From: Endomychus coccineus
Lineage: Eukaryota > Arthropoda > Insecta > Coleoptera > Endomychidae
Assembly: GCA_958510875.1 (NCBI GenBank)
Contig: OY294067.1
Span: 54,448,039 to 54,512,038 of the forward strand
Length of the DNA: 64,000 nucleotides
Reading direction: 5' to 3'
The translations under genes were made by a program, and so were the position numbers. The notes below the pieces were generated by a model, which saw nothing but the letters and a program-made list of their open reading frames with translations, ran no database searches and was not told the origin of the DNA. Below are positions 58,501 to 64,000 of the stretch, one piece after another. Numbering within the stretch: the stretch's first letter is position 1; the number at the start of each line of letters is the position of its first letter.

Positions 58501-60170
58501 CCAAGTAATCTAAATCGAATATTACTTTCCCATCATTTGGAAACCCATCTTTGAAAATTCCGCCTGGCACATGATCACACAACGACAGGGTTAGGTGCGT
58601 GAACACATCGTGAAATTTTTTCTCATAATGAATACCGCTACAGAAAACAATCAGTTTCAATTCAAGCCACAAGTTTGCCCTGAAGATGCCACCTGTAATG
58701 TAATGTAACGTCAGCACAAGTTGTGGTAAGAATTTTCAGAAAAAATATCAAGTGCATAAAAAAATTTTTGAAACTTTTTTTCACAACCAATTTTTTATGA
58801 AAGCATGAGCGCATATCAACTGAAAAAATCACGAGCCCGCTAAGGCTATTTTAAAAATTATTTGTAAACAAATTTTCTCAGTTGCACGAGTGATATTTTG
58901 ATGGAGAATACCACGAGTAGAAATTGAATTTTAAACTAATCTGGATTATTTTATTTACACCATAATATAATACAACTAACAAACTAAGTGACTTACTAAA
59001 CAAATTAAGAATACATTAATTTAGCCTTTTTATCCAAAACGCAATTAATATAAGTTTTTATATTGATTGGGAGTATTTTCATTGTCTATGTAATGTATCT
59101 AATTTGATGTCATGTTATAAGAGCAACATGATTTGGCGAAACGCAACAAACATGATTTGGCATATATTTTGACATAAACTTTCACTTATTGATTCGATCA
59201 GTTGTCACGGTAAATTACCGTTGAAATGTGCACGAGTGATATTCTCAAGATTAGCTATCCTCGGATATCCACTATTCAAGATGTGCTTTAAATAAAGACT
59301 AATAGCGTTAAAGATAACTTGTTCTGTTGCTACTTACTATAGAAGTTGCAGTAAAAAATACATTTTTCACGGTGAAACAAGAATAATTTCACGGAGATGA
59401 AGAATATCAACTTTTTTGACAGTTGTACAAAAAACATTTTTGAACTTTCTGAAGTTGGAGAATAAAACTCAAATTTACACAAAACTTGTAACATTCAATT
59501 TCAAATAATTAATGCATTCTCAAAGTTGATAACTCCAAAATTTGAGAATGCCAAACAATTTGTCAGCATTAATTATTTAAAAATGGAAGTTCAAAGTTTT
59601 TGTGTAGATCATTCTCCAACTTCAGAAAGTTTAAATATAAAATATAATTATGTAGTAGTTCGTCATGTTTTTGGGGTAAATCCCAAACTCAGTGTCTGCC
59701 TGACCCTTCTCACTAATTGCATACCTATTCTTCCATAGTATTAAAGAACTTACATTGTATTTGTGTAAATATAATAATTCATTTTGAGGATACCACTGTG
59801 TGATGTTATTGTTCAATATGTAAATAATATAAATATCTTATTAGTTTTTCAAACGGCATTTCTTTGTACAGTTTACTTGTTTATAATCACAAGTTGATTT
59901 GATAGAGACTTATGTAACGAAACGGTGATTGAAAGAAGTATTTCCCGCAACAATAACATAAGTGAATCGTTTCTTAAATGTTCAGAAATAGGTAGTCTAT
60001 AATTGGGTCAGGATGCTTATTACGTTGAAAATATTTTTAAATTAGTTCATCATTAAAATTAAATTTCTTTCAAGAATATAGGGTTTAATTCTAATTCATA
60101 AAATAATATTTTGTTAAACTGTACGAACCTGTACAAAATGTTGTACACTCTCTAAGAGCATTCCATACAT
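19575..60170 (-). CDS. Gyc89D-like: Atypical soluble guanylate cyclase, Gyc-89D-like, complete, 13 coding exons
   Basis: Exons, 5' to 3': 60170-60129, 43973-43774, 38247-38054, 36683-36547, 34674-34429, 34297-34041, 24490-24383, 24321-24153, 23586-23443, 22513-22360, 22258-22149, 22092-22003, 19619-19575. All phases agree and the sum is 1,896 nt (631 aa). It makes cGMP from GTP. H-NOX haem domain, residues 1 to about 190: start [14 protein letters not shown], proximal His104 in VDNIHTRF, haem-propionate motif Y133-R-S-A-R137. [46 protein letters not shown]. Coiled coil at about 395-440, then [19 protein letters not shown]. Cyclase domain at about 450-617: [38 protein letters not shown], ending [14 protein letters not shown]. 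Glu462 and Gln505 replace the two metal-binding Asps, so it probably needs a partner such as Gyc-88E, as known for fly Gyc-89D. Insect homologues are oxygen sensors. Introns are full of transposons; intron 1 contains a THAP gene. Confidence 0.93.
20560..21700 (+). pseudogene. Jockey-type LINE relic in a cyclase intron
   Basis: Plus-strand translation with frameshifts gives the reverse-transcriptase N-terminus ([44 protein letters not shown]) at about 20840-21000. After a deletion of the palm it gives the post-palm region ([17 protein letters not shown] near 21210-21260, [22 protein letters not shown] near 21390, [13 protein letters not shown] at 21550). The catalytic FADD segment is missing. 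It lies between the last two cyclase exons, on the opposite strand. Confidence 0.65.
22520..23440. other. Cyclase intron, no recognisable feature
   Basis: AT-rich intron between the exons ending DVYK and beginning VETVG. The neighbouring intron at 23587-24152 is likewise empty of recognisable features. Confidence 0.4.
24910..25615. mobile_element. Fold-back MITE with about 38-bp TIRs, itself hit by a hAT element
   Basis: Left end CCATCTCCGGCAAAGATATA and on through ACCACTTTCGAAAATG (24910-24947) is matched inverted by CATTTTCGAAAGTGATAGTT at 25216, continuing across a hAT insertion to TGCCGGAGATGG (ending 25615). Inner inverted pieces (GCAGATGTCCCACTT at about 25019 against GCAGTGGGACATTTGC at about 25160) deepen the fold. 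A TAA microsatellite sits at about 24956-24977. No ORF. Confidence 0.7.
25247..25599. mobile_element. Non-autonomous hAT element, 353 bp, with 8-bp target duplication
   Basis: Ends CACTGCCGGACTTAGAGG and, inverted, CAGGGTCGGATTAAGAGG form hAT-type terminal inverted repeats. The exact direct repeat CCTCTGCC flanks it at 25239-25246 and 25600-25607, the 8-bp target duplication expected of hAT transposition. Inside, a 29-bp unit (GGCCTCCAyTTCTTTGTTGC CCCGA) is tandemly repeated at about 25522-25578. It has no coding capacity. Confidence 0.88.
26046..28421 (-). mobile_element. Complete mariner-like (DD41D) transposon with about 470-bp inverted repeats
   Basis: Ends CAGGGTGTCCCATTTT (26046) and AAAATGGGACACCCTG (to 28421) are inverted, with a TA target duplication at 26044-26045 and 28422-28423. 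The inverted repeats stay nearly identical for about 470 bp (26046-26517 and 27950-28421), unusually long for mariner. The single transposase gene reads on the minus strand with an intact frame. It sits in the cyclase intron between 24490 and 34041. High arm identity and the intact gene suggest a recent insertion. Confidence 0.9.
26704..27830 (-). CDS. Mariner-like DD41D transposase with one 59-bp intron
   Basis: Exon 1 27830-27733 starts [13 protein letters not shown]; exon 2 27673-26704. GTGAGT/TTAG borders join [13 protein letters not shown] in frame, giving 355 aa. The N-terminal helix-turn-helix ([19 protein letters not shown], then [19 protein letters not shown]) binds the terminal repeats. 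Catalytic DDE/D domain: first Asp in [10 protein letters not shown], second in [11 protein letters not shown], third Asp in [19 protein letters not shown] count 41 residues between the second and third, the DD41D spacing of the mariner rosa group. No stop or frameshift: likely a functional cut-and-paste enzyme. Confidence 0.88.
28497..28784 (-). pseudogene. Possible pogo/Tigger-type transposase C-terminal tail
   Basis: Minus-strand frame of 95 codons, acidic then basic ([16 protein letters not shown], then [20 protein letters not shown]). The ending [12 protein letters not shown] resembles the KQT..I..FF tails of Tigger-like transposases. The catalytic domain is absent and the upstream side is cut by the element at 28768. 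The assignment rests on the tail alone. Confidence 0.35.
28768..29979. mobile_element. TIR element, about 1.2 kb, non-autonomous
   Basis: Left GTAACGTGTAAATTCACTTA followed by ACGGGTTAGAAATGGCCGCT is mirrored by AGCGGCCATTTCTAAGCCGT and on to CACGTTAC ending at 29979. Similarity continues inward through TACTACAATCGGTTAACTC for about 75 bp. The interior (28860-29890) has only short ORFs, none recognised. I could not define a target duplication. Confidence 0.7.
29980..31290. other. Cyclase intron sequence, no recognisable feature
   Basis: AT-rich, short ORFs only, no repeat structure that I could see. Confidence 0.35.
31705..32719. mobile_element. Inner TIR element carrying a SWIM ORF
   Basis: CAGTGTGTTCCAGCTA at 31705 is mirrored by TAGCTGGAACACACTG ending at 32719, with TA on both sides. 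Further inside, AGTGTTCCTTTTAAAAG (about 31836) and GGAACACCCTGTA (about 32366) look like yet another pair of mariner-style ends. The host is the element at 31296-33380, so nesting is two or three deep. Confidence 0.6.
31892..32386 (+). CDS. SWIM zinc-finger protein, transposon-borne, probably truncated
   Basis: Open frame of 164 codons. Positions 50-112 resemble a widespread insect repeat-associated protein: [20 protein letters not shown], then the SWIM-type zinc finger [15 protein letters not shown] followed by [13 protein letters not shown] (CxC..CxH ligands all present). SWIM fingers mediate DNA or protein contacts and occur in MuDR-type and other transposon proteins. No DDE nuclease is visible beside it. 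The last 30 residues run into the TIR-like sequence EHPVNH, so the natural C-terminus is probably lost. Upstream coding sequence is also absent. Confidence 0.6.
   Translation: MFDPVLSLEYLRELTFGIFQIKIAPSYVQDNRQDLGNVSFEFDDRIEIPGLLRMRIKSRHRNSMKYQLWIKYNVSLEGVPIQGYYCTCKSGSRTLGTCSHVASVLWYLGYARHAANVKYPSTEILHTVSDAAERTYDCLDCLWHILLVSLFILICSQMEHPVNH
33490..33758. mobile_element. Small hAT element, 269 bp, with 8-bp target duplication
   Basis: Ends CAGAGGCGGATCCAGGGG and, inverted, CAGGCGCGGATCCAGAC are hAT-like. The direct repeat ATGATCAT (33482-33489 and 33759-33766) is an exact 8-bp target duplication. Runs of C (GACCCCCCCCC) lie just inside both ends. Non-coding. Confidence 0.85.
35000..35540. repeat. 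Tandem duplication, two units of about 280 bp
   Basis: The unit starting ATTCATTCAAATACCAGTAC near 35008 recurs from about 35283. Shared blocks include GAAATTTCTGGGGCTTTTTG, AATAAAACATTTGAGATTTA and GGTTACAAAAGAAAATACAT. Small indels separate the copies (the first has an extra TCTCGGGTATGGTCCC). Within a cyclase intron; non-coding. Confidence 0.8.
35661..35718. repeat. Short perfect hairpin
   Basis: ATTGTGGCTCCTCC (35661-35674) and GGAGGAGCCACAAT (35705-35718) form a 14-bp stem with a 30-nt loop. Possibly a solo MITE core or structured intronic RNA. Confidence 0.5.
35880..36470. repeat. Composite dispersed repeat
   Basis: The left half (to about 36160) matches 14820-15100. The right half (about 36240-36420) matches 53600-53765 through blocks such as TTTCTATCTCTTTCTAATTT, ACCACCGCCGCTCGCT and GTCAAATTAATAACATTGCT. 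Finding both halves joined here but separate elsewhere suggests one longer repeat family of which the other copies are fragments. Confidence 0.55.
36859..37724. mobile_element. Fold-back MITE with about 190-bp inverted repeats and TA flanks
   Basis: Left CAGGATGACTCATTGAATGG, continuing GAAAGCTCGAT, is mirrored by ATCGAGCTTTCCCATATTAG and on to CACCCTG at 37724, with TA on both sides. The arms pair to about 37050 and 37535 (block AACGGCGTAGGTGC and inverse). The ends resemble mariner-type CAGGGTG termini. No transposase. Confidence 0.75.
38250..41030. other. Cyclase intron, no recognisable feature
   Basis: Short ORFs only. I found no missing cyclase exon here: the exon ending SNYG at 43774 joins the one beginning YDATIK at 38247 in phase. 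Confidence 0.35.
41035..41560 (+). pseudogene. DDE transposase relic
   Basis: Broken plus-strand match to an insect DDE-type transposase C-terminal half: [19 protein letters not shown] near 41080-41135, [17 protein letters not shown] near 41160-41210, [19 protein letters not shown] near 41340-41400. The pattern DNxSYHS, [24 protein letters not shown] is common in Tc1/mariner-related DDE_3 proteins. Several stops interrupt it. Confidence 0.65.
41560..43770. other. Cyclase intron, no recognisable feature
   Basis: Two minus-strand ORFs of 68-72 codons near 42944-43482 have no motif I recognise. Otherwise AT-rich. Confidence 0.35.
44779..46743 (+). pseudogene. BED/hAT transposase pseudogene (GTF2IRD2-like)
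   Basis: Starts [20 protein letters not shown]; a BED-type zinc finger ([20 protein letters not shown]) then continues in other frames: [36 protein letters not shown] (to 45255), [59 protein letters not shown] (to 45600), [10 protein letters not shown], near 46320 [16 protein letters not shown] (hAT dimerisation end). At least three frameshifts or stops. The order matches the hAT-type transposase family also domesticated as GTF2IRD2/ZBED in vertebrates. A hAT-like end, ATTTTGGAGACCCGTGG, sits at about 46727-46743; the left end was not found. Confidence 0.8.
46744..48495. other. No recognisable feature
   Basis: AT-rich sequence leading to the THAP gene; about 48000-48180 repeats a phrase found near 16600. 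GC content rises slightly around 48300-48500, which may hold the THAP promoter and 5' UTR, but I see no clear TATA box. Confidence 0.3.
48501..52801 (+). CDS. THAP-domain protein, two exons, nested in cyclase intron 1
   Basis: Exon 1 48501-48571 and exon 2 52585-52801 join in phase (AG|A) to give 95 aa. The product is essentially one THAP zinc finger, a sequence-specific DNA-binding module: [12 protein letters not shown] (Cys pair C-x4-C), Trp in LEQWVKATR, the C..H pair in [12 protein letters not shown] and the closing [10 protein letters not shown] (AVPTIF box). It is short for the family: no coiled coil or second domain follows the TAG. It could therefore be a single-domain repressor-like protein, a P-element/THAP transposon remnant, or the 5' part of a longer gene. 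The only intron is almost wholly a Penelope-like element. It lies antisense to the cyclase gene. Confidence 0.82.
48784..48825 (-). ncRNA. Hammerhead-like ribozyme motif (inverted arm)
   Basis: Minus strand: GTCTT, CTGATGA, T, GGTC-GTGA-GACC, GAAA, CGTACG, TA, AAGAC. GTCTT/AAGAC pair as stem I, GGTC/GACC as stem II, and self-complementary CGTACG is a short stem III. The core boxes CUGAUGA and GAAA and a UA cleavage dinucleotide are all in place, the type I hammerhead order known from Penelope elements. An unpaired U before stem II is atypical. Confidence 0.62.
49227..49469 (-). pseudogene. Inverted duplicate of the GIY-YIG C-terminus
   Basis: 80 codons identical to the end of the polyprotein at 51791-52033 ([12 protein letters not shown] onward). 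It belongs to the inverted 769-bp arm and has no catalytic core of its own. Confidence 0.85.
49643..52033 (+). pseudogene. Penelope-like RT/GIY-YIG polyprotein, three lesions
   Basis: Reads from ATG 49643 (N-terminal [14 protein letters not shown]) with an in-frame TAA at 49781, on to 50713, where a small duplication (AATAGGAAATAAT twice) brings a stop. Continues in another frame 50749 to about 51355, and returns to the first frame after an eight-A run at 51354-51361. Domains: RT fingers ([20 protein letters not shown]), palm [38 protein letters not shown], active site [14 protein letters not shown], then GIY-YIG nuclease [20 protein letters not shown] with RMYGHKY, ending HIYTNLIN. Few lesions mean a young copy; the A-run one could be a sequencing error. 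Confidence 0.88.
52435..52476 (+). ncRNA. Hammerhead-like ribozyme motif (3' copy)
   Basis: Plus-strand copy with the same sequence as 48784-48825, predicted cut after A52471. Another, decapitated copy (49492-49526) starts the element's 5' pseudo-LTR and has lost the 5' strand of stem I and the first core bases. Confidence 0.62.
52802..54140. repeat. THAP downstream region with dispersed repeat at 53570-53765
   Basis: A poly(A)-like AATAAA follows the THAP stop at about 53128. The stretch 53570-53765 repeats 36240-36420. The 137-codon ORF at 53379-53792 lies largely in that repeat and looks fortuitous. The rest is featureless. Confidence 0.4.
54150..55080 (-). pseudogene. Crypton-like tyrosine recombinase, degenerate copy
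   Basis: Minus-strand pieces align in order with the intact recombinase at 17219-18352: [20 protein letters not shown] (about 54960-54905), [20 protein letters not shown] (about 54710-54650), [18 protein letters not shown] with catalytic Arg (about 54605-54540), [17 protein letters not shown] (about 54480-54430), [20 protein letters not shown] with the HxxR box (about 54245-54190). Frameshifts separate them, and the terminal Tyr region was not found. An apparent GT..AG gap at 54548-54598 could be an intron or an insertion. Non-functional. Confidence 0.75.
55390..55984 (-). other. Coding-looking fragments, family unknown
   Basis: Two open stretches preceded by acceptor-like AG: 55984-55784 ([20 protein letters not shown], then [14 protein letters not shown]) and about 55545-55385 ([17 protein letters not shown], then [13 protein letters not shown]). 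I do not recognise them. The phrase GGYPNDGKT near 55800 has an echo, DGFPNDGKV, near 58540. They could be exons of an unidentified gene or repeat remnants. Confidence 0.25.
56280..58020 (-). pseudogene. Non-LTR retrotransposon relic with endonuclease, RT and C-terminal parts
   Basis: From right to left: endonuclease C-terminus ([20 protein letters not shown] near 57960-57900), the region before the RT ([20 protein letters not shown] near 57700-57640, then [20 protein letters not shown] near 57570-57510), the RT active-site segment [15 protein letters not shown] near 57350-57310, [13 protein letters not shown], the distal part [11 protein letters not shown], and a zinc-knuckle-like end [20 protein letters not shown] near 56600-56550. 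Most of the RT palm is deleted. The organisation is that of I/Jockey-like ORF2. Several stops. Confidence 0.7.
58430..58720. repeat. Single copy of the 2820-3125 terminal-repeat family
   Basis: Shares ATACCGCTACAGAAAACAAT-like sequence, AATCAGTTTCA, and GCCCTGAAGATGCCACCTGT with the arm at 3000-3080, ending in the same hammerhead-like box. The overlapping 93-codon minus ORF (58717-58436) has no family I know. Confidence 0.45.
59448..59634. repeat. Palindromic repeat, about 85-bp arms
   Basis: ACTTTCTGAAGTTGGAGAAT at 59448 is mirrored by ATTCTCCAACTTCAGAAAGT ending near 59632, with AATAATTAATGC/GCATTAATTATT further in. The arm resembles the Penelope tail at 1180-1290 (TTGGAGAATAAAATTCAAAT), so this may be two solo tails in tail-out orientation. 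Confidence 0.65.
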
Positions 60171-60649
60171 ATTATGCTCTTTGGGAATCAATTACGCACT
60201 GCACTTTATACTCAGCAGGTATCACTGGAACAACTCAAGAGTTCTGGTCGAATTTGACAAGGAGCAAGGATGATTAAAGCGGCGGAAATGACGCGTCAGG
60301 GGATACTCGCAGAACAGCTGTTTTAATATTCAGAATCAACAGGTGGGATATGGAGTAGCATGTCCATTTTCTATCTACGTACTTTTCCATTTATATGATA
60401 GATGAAACTTACTTACGATATCTTTTTTCCGATCGACACTTTCAACATTTATAAAATAAAGGCATTGCCACATTCATTATTAGAAAAAGAATGAAGAAAA
60501 TATAGGATAATGGAAATACCACTTTAGTAAAGAAATAATTAGTTGAGTAACGATGCTTTATTTATGTGTCGATAAATTCTCATTAATTATAGTTTAATAT
60601 AAATTCTCGGGAAATAGGTCACACTAACACATATGCTTATTATTTTCGT

Positions 60650-60691
60650 CTTTAAGTACGTTTCGGTCTCACGACCATCATCAGAAGACGT
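60650..60691 (-). ncRNA. Hammerhead-like motif, degenerate stem III
   Basis: Same layout as 48784-48825 but with CGTACT in place of CGTACG, which breaks the self-complementary stem III. Probably inactive. Confidence 0.45.
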
Positions 60692-60989
60692 ATTATGTCT
60701 AAAACGGGATTCTTAAAACTAATTGTATCAGCACAAAGCGTCCGTGTCGCACCAATTTCAATTAAAAATGCCCACGTCGAAACGAACAAAAACACGAATA
60801 ATCGAAATTGTAACACATAATGTTTTAAGTATATGAATATGTATCAAGAATCCACTGCTTAGCAATTTTCTTATAATATACGAAGTCATGTCAAACAAAG
60901 TCTGTATAATATTACCTCATAAATCTGGTTCGAAAGTGGATACTTGATGTGGACCGAATATATAAAGAAATTACGGAAACTTGGGAAAA

Positions 60990-62940
60990 TATAATTAACA
61001 AGATATTTCAGATTCAAGTTGATAGATATACGAATAACTTACAAAGGTTTGACAGGTCTGTTTTTGATGAGATAAAGGAGAGAGAGACAAGTGTTATAGG
61101 GAACTTATAAGTAGTGTTGGTATTGATAGAGAAAACAAATGGAAACTATTTAAAAAACGAAGAAATAAAGTGGTTCAGTTATTAAAAAATAAAAAAACAG
61201 AATGTTACTACAAAAAAATAGACAGAGGTTTAAGAGCAATGGGCAGCAAATGTGGAAAACACTTAAAAAACTAGTTGATACGAAGTTTCGAGAGTTTCCT
61301 AAATATATTAAATTCCAAAATGAGGATGAAATGGTAGTTGGTCACGATGATTTAGAAATTGCTAATGATTGTAATGAATATTTCGCTAAAAGTATTGCCA
61401 AAATTATAGATCTTGATCATGACCGATCATGGTGTAATAGTAGTTTGAACATATATCCTGAATTTTCAGAGCATATTTGAATCTATTGGTCATGTCATCT
61501 TAAATCTCATTAATACGTCACTTGACAAATCGAAAATTCCAGATTTTTTAATAGTTAGCACTACTGTTCCAATTGCCAAGATTACTAACACAGTTCTTGC
61601 AAGTGAATTTAGACCTCTCAATATATTACCATCTATAGAAAAGTTTTTTGAAATTGTAGTTTATAATCAATTATTAGAGCACATCGATGATAATGATATT
61701 CTGATTAGTAACCAATCCGGTTTTCGAAAAAAGTGTTCTTGTGAAGCAGCATAGCAACTTTCTATAACTAAGTTCAAAAATGACATAGATAATGGCAAAT
61801 ATGTTTTGGCGGTTTCCTTGGATCTTGAAAAAGCCTTTGAGACCATCGACCGAAATATACTATTAACTAAATTATATCAATATGGAATTCGAGGCAAAGC
61901 ACTCAAATGGTTCGAAAGATACTTGCAGGGGAGAAAGAAGAGAGTCAGTAGAGTTAGGAATTGAACATCACGTGAAATTTGCAATGATTCTGGGGTGCCA
62001 CAGGAAAGTGTCTTAGGCCCTCTCCTCTACATATTATATCTAAATGATATTGATCTTTTCATAAACTGTGAATTCATAAATTCATTTGCTGACGACACAT
62101 TATTAGCATGTAGGGATGTATGCCTGAACACTGGTCCCCAAAACCAAGGCAATGATTATGTCAACTAAATACAAATATAGACAAATAAATGTGAATGATA
62201 TAGATATTTCAATTGATAACGAGCAAATTGAAATCGTAATAACTCAAAAGTATCTTGGGTTTCAGTTTGATAATTTACTTTCTTTGGACGCACACTTCAT
62301 GTATGTTACTAACAAAATTCCGAAAAAAACTATACTTTTTCTCAAGAATTGCTAAGCAATTATCTATTAATTCAAGAATCACAGTATACCGGCCGATCTT
62401 ACTACCTCATTTTGACTTTGGCGTAACTTTATTATACCGATTCAATTCAAATAAAATGACACAGCTACAAAAATTACAAAATAGAGGCATGAGGATCATT
62501 TTAAGCTGTAATCACTATACTCCTATATCAAGGATGTTGAATACTTTCAGTTACAAAACGACTTTGCTTGCTAACAATGATATTCATTTATAAAATATTA
62601 CACAACGAAGCACCTCCTTATTTTCTTTAATATGTTGATTTTCGTCATGAGATTCACCATCATTTCACCCGAAATAGGAACAACATCCATGTACCAAGGG
62701 TAAAATTATCAAATACAAGAAATTCTTTGTTTTTGAAAGGAATGACAGAACTGTTGACCCATATTAAAGAGCTAAATTAGATTTACTTTTATTCTGTTAT
62801 AATGTTTTTCTTATTCTGTAAGATTATTTGAATTCCTACTATATTACTAATTCAAGGTTTAATTCAAAATTGATATAGTTTTATATATTAGTATTATTGT
62901 ATATTAGGGAAACCTGTTTCAAATAAATATTTCTTCTTAT
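60990..62940 (+). pseudogene. Jockey/CR1-type LINE inside the Penelope unit
   Basis: Plus-strand pieces: MWKTLKKLVDTKFREFP (61202-61480 frame), then ILNLINTSLDKSKIPDFL, SEFRPLNILPSIEKFFE, ISNQSGFRKKCSCEAA, VLAVSLDLEKAFETIDR (palm strand with catalytic Asp), GVPQESVLGPLLYILYLNDI, FADDTLLACRD (active site) near 62090, YLGFQFDNLLSLDAHF, RITVYRPILLPHFDFGVTLL, QKLQNRGMRIIL. Stops and frameshifts are scattered, and the endonuclease is missing. It ends near 62940 with a TTCTTCTTATTCTT tail. The FADD motif and order identify a non-LTR reverse transcriptase. Confidence 0.78.
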
Positions 62941-63189
62941 TCTTGAGCGTTATATTTTTTGGTTTCAGTCGTATACAGACTTTGTTTGACATGACTTCGT
63001 TTATTATAAGAAAATTGCTAAGCAATGGATTCTTCATTCATATACTTCAGACATTGATGTGTTACTATTTCGATTATTCGTGTTTATGTTCGTTTCGGCA
63101 ACGAGAGCATTTTTAATTGAAATGGGTGCGATAAGGACGCTTTGTGCTGATACAATTAGTTTGAAGAAATCTCGTTTTAGACATAATAC

Positions 63190-63231
63190 GTCTTCTGATG
63201 ATGGTCTTGAGACCGAAACGTACGTAAAGAC
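63190..63231 (+). ncRNA. Hammerhead-like motif (right arm)
   Basis: GTCTT, CTGATGA, T, GGTC-TTGA-GACC, GAAA, CGTACG, TA, AAGAC. All pairings are kept; only the stem II loop differs (TTGA for GTGA), as expected if the stem rather than the loop is constrained. Confidence 0.58.
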
Positions 63232-63329
63232 GAAAATAATAAGTATATGTGGTAGTGTGATCTATTTCCCTAGAATTTCTATATAATTCATACCTGGGTC
63301 AAGAGTCATTATTAATTAATTATAGTAAC

Positions 63330-64000
63330 ATACTACCAGTTGTTTCTGTTTGCTGAAACGGAATAATCTGGATGAAATAATCCTTCAAAAAGATTTTTTC
63401 AAGAAAACGCTCGAGCCGGTCGATTTTAATTTTGAAGGATGCATTGGTTGGTAGGAAAATTTTTGCATCAACTGGAATATCGTAATTTCAAGTTTCAATA
63501 ATTGAATCCGATATACAAATTGCGTGATGACGATTTCGATAGATGAGCGCATTTGTAGAAGTGATTGAATGGCCTTGAGAAAATCAAAGATTATTACATA
63601 TTTCTGAATCTTCACTATTTTGAGAAGACTTTTATTGATTCTATACGGAGTTCAAAACATTCGTTGAGTTCAAAATGGAACTCTCGAACATGAATGAGTT
63701 TTTCCATTCTACTAGGATCTTTCGAAGCAAGACAATGTTTTTGTTGACAATAACCTTAAAATAGTCAGCTATCTCAGGCAGAGACGATCAGAGGTCCTTA
63801 ATGAAGTCCCTGGAGACTTTAATTACTAATACAGTTACTCTATTATAGAGTCACTGTAACCCTTAACAGTAAGCAATGCCAATGTGGCGACTTGTTGAAC
63901 CGTTACATAATCCACTTTAAACATGGAGATTTCTTGTTCTTAGTTAACGAAACGGTTCTTGGTAATTACAATTTATTTTTATTGATAAAATACGTCGTTA
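63330..64000. other. No recognisable feature
   Basis: A 76-codon minus-strand ORF (63615-63385) has no family I know. There is no sign of an upstream non-coding exon of the cyclase gene that I could support. Confidence 0.3.

Larger units (their letters stand above)
60594..63314. mobile_element. Penelope ends in inverted orientation around a LINE, with 12-bp target duplication
   Basis: ATTAATTATAGT flanks the unit at 60582-60593 and 63315-63326. The left arm (60594 to about 60920, minus) and right arm (about 62970-63314, plus) are diverged inverted copies of the tail seen at 48725-52562, each with a hammerhead-like motif. As at 48725, the left arm lacks the last 27 nt. Between them is a LINE. 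It lies about 420 bp upstream of the cyclase start codon, so it occupies or abuts that gene's promoter. Confidence 0.75.

Overview
This is a eukaryotic, AT-rich window with spliced genes (GT-AG introns), very little coding sequence and dense transposable elements. Gene content points to an arthropod, almost certainly an insect: an arthropod-type atypical soluble guanylate cyclase (Gyc-89D-like), a trypsin-like serine protease with an insect-style linker, a one-domain THAP protein, and insect-typical mobile elements. I cannot fix the order or species from sequence alone.

Host genes. (1) Positions 223-7460 (+) hold the 3' part of a chymotrypsin-fold serine protease in six exons. The catalytic His, Asp and Ser are all present; the signal-peptide exon lies outside the window. 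(2) Positions 60170 down to 19575 (-) hold a complete guanylate cyclase gene, which I reassembled by eye into 13 coding exons. They sum to 1,896 nt, every splice phase agrees, and the product is 631 aa (H-NOX, HNOBA, coiled coil, cyclase domain). (3) Positions 48501-52801 (+) hold a two-exon, 95-aa THAP protein nested in the first intron of the cyclase gene on the opposite strand. A Penelope-like element fills its only intron.

Mobile elements make up most of the rest. Penelope-like elements (PLEs) occur at about 1.1-3.1, 4.3-4.9, 11.5-14.6, 48.7-52.6 and 60.6-63.3 kb. All but the 4.3-kb relic are arranged as tail-out inverted copies, and several ends carry hammerhead-ribozyme-like motifs. The 11.5-14.6 kb copy is a near-perfect 3.07-kb palindrome between (TA)n tracts. 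At 26.0-28.4 kb lies a complete mariner-like element with an intact DD41D transposase, one short intron and long inverted repeats. An intact Crypton-like tyrosine recombinase at 17.2-18.35 kb is flanked by small palindromes, and a second, broken copy sits at 54.15-55.1 kb. Other elements are LINE relics (9.8-11.4, 20.6-21.7, 56.3-58.0, 61-62.9 kb), a decayed BED/hAT transposase (44.8-46.7 kb), two small hAT elements with 8-bp target duplications, several fold-back elements, and nested TA-flanked elements carrying a SWIM zinc-finger ORF (31.3-33.4 kb).

The most interesting themes are the recurring tail-out PLE architecture with hammerhead motifs, in which one arm repeatedly lacks the last 27-30 nt; the tyrosine recombinase with lox-like palindromes beside it; and the SWIM ORF inside nested TIR elements. 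I saw no CRISPR array, rRNA, tRNA or prokaryotic operon.
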